In this document: piece by piece, positions 58,776 to 64,000 of the stretch
Position numbering within the stretch: the first letter of the stretch is position 1
Layout of the letters: each line of letters begins with the position of its first letter
Assembly: GCF_003955735.1 (NCBI RefSeq)
Contig: NZ_CP034464.1
Coordinates: 1,364,001 to 1,428,000, forward strand
DNA: 64,000 bases
Origin: Undibacterium parvum
Lineage (GTDB): Bacteria; Pseudomonadota; Gammaproteobacteria; Burkholderiales; Burkholderiaceae_D
Reading direction: 5' to 3'
Translations under genes and position numbers: made by a program
The notes under the pieces: model-generated
Told to the model about the DNA's origin: nothing
The model's database searches: none
Seen by the model: the letters and a program-made list of their open reading frames with translations, nothing else

Positions 58776-59339
58776 CTATCGCACAGCTTTGATATTCCAC
58801 ATGGCGCTATGCCAACCCGGGCTAATCGATCCTGATTGCAAACTGCCATTCTCTATGTGCAGGTATTGATTCTCTTGCCAACGATTGCGCAATCGTACGA
58901 AAGAGCTGCCCTTCACCGTTTCGAGTTCCCACATTGCACTATGCCAGCCAGACTCTATCGGTCCCGCTTGTATCCGTCCGTTTTCTATGTGCAGATAATG
59001 ATCCGCTTTCCAGACGCTGCGTAGACGACGATATTCAACTTCGCCGGGTACCGACTCTATGACCCACATCGCGCTTTCCCAAGCAGGCTGGACAGGGCCA
59101 GCCTGGGCGAAACCGTATTCATTGTGGATGACTTGTTCGGGCTTCCAGCGGTTTTGAAATTGCGAATAAGACTGGGCGTTAGCGGCGCTCGAAAAGCTCA
59201 CCAGCAGCACGCAAAACGACAGCGCTCTGAGCACTAGCTGACGCCAGCCCTGCATGGCCGATGAGAGCGAGGGTAACGAGGCTGAGGATAGCTTGGGCGA
59301 GGCGAACAAGCCTAGACGAGAAAAAAATGTTGTTGTCAT
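58776..59339 (-). CDS. secreted triple-repeat protein, beta-trefoil-like
   Basis: 187 residues. Hydrophobic segment at about 35-50 followed by SSAANAQ suggests a signal peptide, best if translation starts at Met29 (59255); neither start has a clear ribosome site. The mature part is three repeats at about 61-97, 106-142 and 150-186, spaced 45 and 44 residues, sharing the pattern LRxxWxxxxYLHIENGxxQxG, then PGWHSAMWxIxxV. Three repeats of this size suggest a beta-trefoil (ricin-B-like lectin) fold, but the ricin QxW motif is not seen, so that is inference. It lies next to the deacetylase-caspase gene on the same strand, 626 bases downstream of it. Confidence 0.7.
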   Translation of the reverse strand: MTTTFFSRLGLFASPKLSSASLPSLSSAMQGWRQLVLRALSFCVLLVSFSSAANAQSYSQFQNRWKPEQVIHNEYGFAQAGPVQPAWESAMWVIESVPGEVEYRRLRSVWKADHYLHIENGRIQAGPIESGWHSAMWELETVKGSSFVRLRNRWQENQYLHIENGSLQSGSISPGWHSAMWNIKAVR

Positions 59340-59588
59340 GATTTGATATTAAGTAAGTAAATTTCGGGTGGAATATGTGATTGCTGCTGTCGCAATCACT
59401 TAGCAAGAATACAATCTAGCAACTATGACAAGTAACTATTTAGCATAAGCATCGTCAGCCGCGCTGCATGGTACTGATTTTCAGTACTAATCTTAATTAG
59501 ATGAAATTTGGATGAGCTTGATTGAGCACTCTTTCGTGAGCAAGAAGCATCTAGCGCCTGCCCCTTCAAAAATTTAAAACCGCACCAC

Positions 59589-59660
59589 CCAGCGCGCATA
59601 TTCCATGCGCCTGCTGGCGGCATCGCCTCGCTAAGCCGCATGGACTATGCGTGGGCGGGC
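59589..59660. repeat. two-armed palindromic repeat, copy E
   Basis: Left arm GCGCATATTCCATGCGCC (59594-59611), right arm GCCGCATGGACTATGCG (59635-59651). The intervening 23 bases are identical to those of copy D, and similarity continues about 40 bases further left. Confidence 0.85.
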
Positions 59661-59719
59661 ATGCGGTTTGCAAAAATTCAAAGCTGAGATTTAGCCGCGT
59701 CGAAAGCGCCACGGTCTAG

Positions 59720-59743
59720 AACGCAGATTGTGTAATCTGCGTT
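59720..59743. repeat. perfect 10-bp hairpin
   Basis: AACGCAGATT, loop GTGT, AATCTGCGTT. No T-tract on either side. Part of the repeat-rich gap; role unknown. Confidence 0.5.
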
Positions 59744-59802
59744 CACTGAGTAAGCTGCATTGCGAATTATTTCGCATCGCACTCCCTTTTCAATCCCGGT
59801 TC

Positions 59803-59902
59803 GGACTTACGCAAAATTGTCCCAGCTAGGCGTGCCGCCGAAGAGAGCACTTTAGTACGGCAAGGCGGATACAACGAGCTTGGGTCGGTTTTGCGTAAGT
59901 CC
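59803..59902. repeat. 100-bp inverted-repeat element, copy 2
   Basis: Same length and ends as copy 1 at 15230-15329: GGACTTACGCAAAA at the left and its exact complement TTTTGCGTAAGTCC at the right. Inner sequence CAGCTAGGCG, CACTTTAGTACGGCAAG and GGATACAACGA is shared. It lies 64 bases after the stop codon of the caspase fusion gene. Confidence 0.85.
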
Positions 59903-59965
59903 TACAGGTATTTTGATAAAAAATTTCGTGCGGGTAAGGCCGTGTTCAGCTGGCCTGCATGCTCA

Positions 59966-62632
59966 CTAATTCAATTTTCTCAAGCTCTCTTTGACGTAGG
60001 TGGAATTTGCGCCGTTCGGGGCTAATTCCAGATAACTGAGGTAGGCTTTTTTGGCTTTCTCATTCTCATTTAAAGCCAGGCGTGCATCGCCCAAATTGAC
60101 ATAGGCGATGGCGCGGGATGGATCGATTTGTACGGTGTTTTCAAACCAGCGCGCCGCTTCCGGATACTTTTTCTGCTTCAGATACACAAAGCCTAAATTG
60201 TTGGCAGCTAAAGCAAAATCGGGTTTATGTTTAAGCGCCTCGGTGAAAGCGCTTTCGGCCTCGGCATAGCGTTTTTCGCGGTAATTGAGTAAGCCCAGGT
60301 CATTGGCGCGCTGTGCCATCTGTCGGGAAGAGGCATCGACTAATTTAGGCACGGCGATTTTTTGTTCACCCCCACTTAAGTTTTTAACCACGATAGGCGC
60401 ACCGCTAGCGACTTTAATACTGGCGTCGTCTAGCTTGCTATTTAAAGCGATCGCATCAGCCGAGAGTTGATTAGTACCCGCATTAAGAAATTCGCCCTCG
60501 CCTTCTTTGCGCATCTCAAAAATAAACTCGCCCCCTTCCGAGCCGGGCAAGCTGCCAAAGGCTGGCGTTTGTTGCGAGACACTAGAGACAGCCGGTGCGA
60601 TATACGCCGCCAGCTCGGTCGCGGTAATCATGCCATCGCCATTTAAATCCGCCTTGCCGCTGAGTGCCTGTAGCAAAGTCCAGGTAAATACCGAATGCCC
60701 ATTGGGGCCGCCGTCGGCCACCAATTGATCGGCACCGCCAGCGGTCAACATCTGGCGTCCCATGCGTTTGGCGTTTTCACGCAAAAAATTTGAACTGCCG
60801 CCGCCGCGCGTTAAGCCTAAACCGCTGTAGCAGGCATCCATTACAAACAGCACATGTTTGGCGTCCAGATTCTCGGCAATATTTTGCAGATCGGTCATAG
60901 GGATGGCATCGACCGAAACTTGTTCCGGATCAGAATCGACAGGAATGATGTAACCGAGGTTGCGGCCAGAGCTTAATTTGCGCGTAGCGCCGTGGCCGGC
61001 AAAGAAAACGAACACTCTGTCATCTTTTTTCAATTGCCCATGGCCTAGCTTATCGTGAAATAAGGCCAGAATATTATTCCGTGTCGCTTCACCATTACTC
61101 AGCGTCAGTACCTTCTCGTTAGAAAAACCTAAGCGATTAATCAGGGTCTCGCGTATCGCTTTGGCGTCTTGTACCGCGTACTGCAGTTTCGGCCATTTTG
61201 CGTAATCATTAATGCCGATCACGATGGCCCAGGAGTTTTGATAATCACTAGTAACCACACTTTTTTCCGGTTGGGCGTTGGCGCTTTTGCTGACGCTAAA
61301 TTCGCTACCGTTCCAGCTGGCAAACTTATAACCGTCAGCGATTAATTTATCCAGTATCGCCGGCAAGGCTTTCACGGTACGCTCATGGATATCATGGAAT
61401 AAGACGATGCCGCGCTTTTCTTTTTCTAAACTGCCCATGACACGGGTAACGATAGAGCTAGGTACAGGATCGGCCCAATCGAGGGAATCAATATTCCACA
61501 ACACCGAGCGCAGGCCAAGCGTAGAGAGTATCTTCATGCCCTCGGCATTTTTAGCACCATAAGGAAAGCGAAATAGCGCGGAGCGTTGCGGTGAAATCGC
61601 CTTGAGCAATTGGTCGGTTTGCTCTATCTCTGCATGCAAACTGTCGCCGCTTTGCTTAGACAACAGAGCGTGACTAAAACTATGATTGGCTAAGATGTGG
61701 CCAGCACTGAGTAAATTTTTGCTAGTCTGGGCGTTTTTATTCAGCGTCTGTTTGCCTTGCGCGTCGACCGCACCGACATTTTTGCCTACCTGAAAGAATA
61801 TGGCGGGCACATTGTATTGTTTAAGGATGGCAGCGACTTCCTCGGTATAGGTGGCGTGCGGCCCATCGTCAAAAGTAAGCACTATCGTTTTAGGCGGTAA
61901 GTCATAGCCGAAAATATCTTTTTCAGTGGCCTCGGTTTTTTCCGGATACGGCAGTATGAAGCCGTAGTCTTTTAGGATCTGCTCGCGCTTATACAGTTTT
62001 TTGAGTTTAACGATGTAGTCATCCCAGCGTTCGCGCTTCAAATCGATGGCGCGCGTTTCGAAACGCGAGAACACTTCTTTTAACTCTTTGTCGTATTCTT
62101 TTTCTATCTCGCTCAAGGCTGCCAGATCTTCACCAACGCGCTTATGCAGCTTGATCGCAGGCAGGGTTTGTTCGGTGGCGATGGCTTTTTGCAAGCGCAA
62201 TAATATTTCGCGAAAAGCCAGACGATCGGCATCGAAAAGATCAGGGTTTGATTCTATGTAAGTGAGCATGGCATCGAAACTTTGTTCGCGCTCAGCAGGC
62301 TTGGCGACCATCAGCTTTTGCAAGATCAGATCGAAGCTGGCCAGACGATTCAGATTCTCATGAAATAGCGCCTGACCTACGCGATTGGCCTGCTCAAGTT
62401 CTTTCGCACTTAGCTTTTTTTCGTCGGCGAACAGCACAATAATTTTGCGATAAGCGAGCAGCAATTCATCAAATTCTTTGGGGACGCCAGCTACGCTGTT
62501 GGCGCTAGCGGGCTCGGCACTTAGCACCGGACTTGCCAGTGCTTTAGCCGACTTCGGCAACCAAATTGCATAGGCCGCGCCTAGCAATGACAAAGCCGCG
62601 AGCACGACGAGTATCCAGTGTTTTGTTTTCAT
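59966..62632 (-). CDS. membrane-anchored polysaccharide deacetylase-caspase-TPR fusion protein
   Basis: 888 residues from ATG at 62632, which begins a signal anchor (MKTKHWILVVLAALSLLGAA); the open frame extends 26 codons upstream without a better start. Residues 50-235 are helical and charged. A polysaccharide deacetylase (NodB) domain follows at about 247-430: TFDDGP (253-258), HSFSH (317-321), RFPYG (355-359), LFHD (411-414), all catalytic motifs intact. A peptidase C14 caspase domain spans about 465-700: AGHG with His547, DACYSG with Cys601. An EF-hand-like loop DLNGDGMITATE (662-673) may bind calcium. TPR-type repeats occupy about 770-885. The anchor places everything in the periplasm. 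Natural role unknown; see findings. Confidence 0.85.
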   Translation of the reverse strand: MKTKHWILVVLAALSLLGAAYAIWLPKSAKALASPVLSAEPASANSVAGVPKEFDELLLAYRKIIVLFADEKKLSAKELEQANRVGQALFHENLNRLASFDLILQKLMVAKPAEREQSFDAMLTYIESNPDLFDADRLAFREILLRLQKAIATEQTLPAIKLHKRVGEDLAALSEIEKEYDKELKEVFSRFETRAIDLKRERWDDYIVKLKKLYKREQILKDYGFILPYPEKTEATEKDIFGYDLPPKTIVLTFDDGPHATYTEEVAAILKQYNVPAIFFQVGKNVGAVDAQGKQTLNKNAQTSKNLLSAGHILANHSFSHALLSKQSGDSLHAEIEQTDQLLKAISPQRSALFRFPYGAKNAEGMKILSTLGLRSVLWNIDSLDWADPVPSSIVTRVMGSLEKEKRGIVLFHDIHERTVKALPAILDKLIADGYKFASWNGSEFSVSKSANAQPEKSVVTSDYQNSWAIVIGINDYAKWPKLQYAVQDAKAIRETLINRLGFSNEKVLTLSNGEATRNNILALFHDKLGHGQLKKDDRVFVFFAGHGATRKLSSGRNLGYIIPVDSDPEQVSVDAIPMTDLQNIAENLDAKHVLFVMDACYSGLGLTRGGGSSNFLRENAKRMGRQMLTAGGADQLVADGGPNGHSVFTWTLLQALSGKADLNGDGMITATELAAYIAPAVSSVSQQTPAFGSLPGSEGGEFIFEMRKEGEGEFLNAGTNQLSADAIALNSKLDDASIKVASGAPIVVKNLSGGEQKIAVPKLVDASSRQMAQRANDLGLLNYREKRYAEAESAFTEALKHKPDFALAANNLGFVYLKQKKYPEAARWFENTVQIDPSRAIAYVNLGDARLALNENEKAKKAYLSYLELAPNGANSTYVKESLRKLN

Positions 62633-63054
62633 AGAGAGAAGTGAAATTAAATCGTTCAAGAAGCTGAGTGCGTAATCCGCGCAAGGCGACATGATATTGC
62701 AATTATGCAATCACTGGATAAAAACTCGCACCAGCATGCACACTTGCTCAAAGCATATTCACGCGGGCACTCAGCGCCAAACAGATCTTTGTAACAGAAC
62801 ATTAGACAAATAAACCACAGTTCATTTCAGCACAGCAAGCTGATGCAGGATAGGACGGGCTAAGGCCAAGCTCCGCAAAGGCGCATGGACGCTGCGTCTA
62901 GAGCGCTAGTCTAAGAAATATTTGGTGGTAAAACTCTAATGTGGCGGAGGCTAGACGCGCGCATCCACGTTACAATTTATTAAGAATTTATCTCCAAATA
63001 AACCTTCGATGTCCTCCCGAAAATCCCGGGCAGACCTCACGCTTAGATCAGATC
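62633..63054. other. divergent intergenic region
   Basis: 422 bases between the caspase fusion gene and the lipoprotein gene; must contain both promoters, none convincing to me. It contains CGCATGGACGCTGCG (62882-62896), close to the right arm of repeat copy E, and an inverted pair GCGTCTAG (62894-62901) / CTAGACGC (62951-62958), perhaps a decayed repeat. Confidence 0.5.
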
Positions 63055-64000
63055 ATGAAATTATTCCTGCACGCTAGCCTAGTCCTCACTTTTGTCTTGA
63101 GCCTATCCGGCTGCGCCTCGCTGATACACGATAGTGAGCAATCCCTAAGCATCACGACCTATGATGAAAGCGGCAGCAAGATCAAAGGTGCAAGCTGCAA
63201 ATTGAGTAATGATTTCAGATCGAATACTTTCGATAATCAGGAGCTAGTCAAGGTGCACAGGTCGTATCGCGACCTGCAAATTGAGTGTAAAAAGAATGGC
63301 TATACTGACGCCACGGCGCGGGTAATTTCCAGCGTCAACGCGGGCATTTATGGCAATGTCGTGACAGCAGGAATCGGTGCCATCTTTGACCATGCACTAG
63401 GCTCGGCCTACACCTATCCGCAGCAATTGGATTTAGTGTTTGGAAAAGAACTGACGCTCAACAAACACAGTGAATCGGCGCGTCTGGCTAGCGAAAACGC
63501 CAGCACAGTCAGCCTGCCGTTGAAACCTAAGCCAGTCGCCGCCGTACCGACGCCTGCGCTTGCCGTTGCGCCCCCGGCAAATCCAGTCATAGCCAGTATT
63601 CCTTTAGCGAATCGCGCTGCTGGCAATTCGCTCAGCAATCCAGCTAGCAGCACTAGCAGCAAACCCGAATTAGTGGCGGCACCAGCCGCAGAATTGCCCG
63701 CCTCCAGAACTGCCGCCCTGTATGCCTTATCGAAGTGGCGCAGCGCCTGGATCAGCCGCGACCCGGCCACTTATTTTGGTATGTATGCAAAAAATTACAC
63801 CAGTAGTAGCGAGTGGACAGCGGCGCGCCAGGCGCGCTTAGCCTCGGCGGAAAAAATTACTTTGGAGCTCAGCAATATTGAGGTCAAGTTACAAGACGCT
63901 AAACATCTGACGATCAGTTTTCATCAAGACTATCGCTCGCCTAGCTATCAGGATGGCTCAGAGAAAATTTTGTATTGGGAAAAAATCGATGGCAACTGGC
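63055..64000 (+). CDS. lipoprotein with C-terminal NTF2-like domain, partial (runs off window)
   Basis: 315 residues visible from ATG at 63055. A lipoprotein signal ends LSLSGC with Cys20. Residues about 25-125 (SLSITTYDESGSKIKGASCK, then ECKKNGYTDATARV) look like a PEGA-like or carboxypeptidase-regulatory-like beta domain with a glycine-rich hydrophobic stretch (GIYGNVVTAGIGAIF). A Pro/Ala/Ser linker (about 160-220) leads to a C-terminal domain (ALSKWRSAWISRDPATYFGM, then YWEKIDGNW) resembling the SnoaL/NTF2-like domain appended to periplasmic L,D-transpeptidases and TPR proteins. It is divergent from the deacetylase-caspase gene. Function unknown. Confidence 0.75.
   Translation, partial: MKLFLHASLVLTFVLSLSGCASLIHDSEQSLSITTYDESGSKIKGASCKLSNDFRSNTFDNQELVKVHRSYRDLQIECKKNGYTDATARVISSVNAGIYGNVVTAGIGAIFDHALGSAYTYPQQLDLVFGKELTLNKHSESARLASENASTVSLPLKPKPVAAVPTPALAVAPPANPVIASIPLANRAAGNSLSNPASSTSSKPELVAAPAAELPASRTAALYALSKWRSAWISRDPATYFGMYAKNYTSSSEWTAARQARLASAEKITLELSNIEVKLQDAKHLTISFHQDYRSPSYQDGSEKILYWEKIDGNW

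Larger units (their letters stand above)
59340..59965. other. 626-base gene-free region with repeats
   Basis: Between the caspase fusion gene and the triple-repeat gene. It contains palindromic repeat copy E, a perfect 10-bp hairpin, a smaller hairpin TGCGAA / TTCGCA (59761-59776) and the second 100-bp element. Short open frames here (for example 59423-59641 minus) run through the repeats and are not credible genes. The part at 59340-59520 shows nothing recognisable but must contain the triple-repeat gene's promoter. Confidence 0.7.

Noticed and set aside
59423..59641. 72-residue minus-strand open frame
   Set aside because: Runs through palindromic repeat copy E; no ribosome site or recognisable sequence.

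Overview
The window looks like a chromosomal segment of a betaproteobacterium of the order Burkholderiales. Base composition is roughly half G+C. My best guess is the Oxalobacteraceae (Undibacterium/Herminiimonas-like), an inference from gene order and protein style: System II cytochrome c maturation beside a diheme cytochrome c4, the carboxypeptidase/aminotransferase/ybeD/lipB/lipA cluster, and the GcvA-like regulator divergent from a DUF2917 gene. No transposase, phage, CRISPR, tRNA or rRNA gene was seen.

Layout. 1-17.2 kb is housekeeping: the start of thrB (cut by the window edge), a DUF2782 protein, a LOG-family protein back to back with polA, then ccsB/resB/cytochrome c4, engB, hemB, a membrane hydroxylase, corA, sbcB and dsbD. 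17.4-36.8 kb, all on the minus strand, is one uninterrupted str-S10-spc-alpha ribosomal cluster: rpsL, rpsG, fusA, tuf, rpsJ, rplC to rpsQ, rplN to secY, infA, rpmJ, rpsM, rpsK, rpsD, rpoA, rplQ. It is punctuated by an unusual number of hairpins, some with the full form of intrinsic terminators. 37.2-44 kb is envelope biology: a phosphoethanolamine-transferase-like enzyme, a four-gene MCE/Mla-type lipid transporter (permease with STAS domain, ATPase, MCE protein, lipoprotein) and a VanZ-family protein. 44-51.2 kb holds a thioredoxin-like ferredoxin, a hydrolase, a penicillin-binding carboxypeptidase, a D-amino-acid-transaminase-like enzyme and the lipoate genes. 51.2-58.7 kb carries small proteins, trxC and an ArsR-controlled RND efflux pair.

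The most unusual part is 58.7-64 kb. A membrane-anchored protein combines a polysaccharide deacetylase, a caspase-type peptidase with intact His/Cys dyad, an EF-hand-like loop and C-terminal TPRs. Next to it lie a secreted protein made of three 44-45-residue repeats (beta-trefoil-like) and, divergently, a lipoprotein that runs off the window. Together they suggest a periplasmic or cell-surface module that I do not recognise as a described system.

Two dispersed repeat families occupy intergenic gaps: five copies of a two-armed palindromic element (core GCGCAT..AATATGCGC) plus decayed half copies, and two copies of a 100-bp element with 14-bp terminal inverted repeats. A candidate small RNA with its own terminator lies antisense between engB and hemB.
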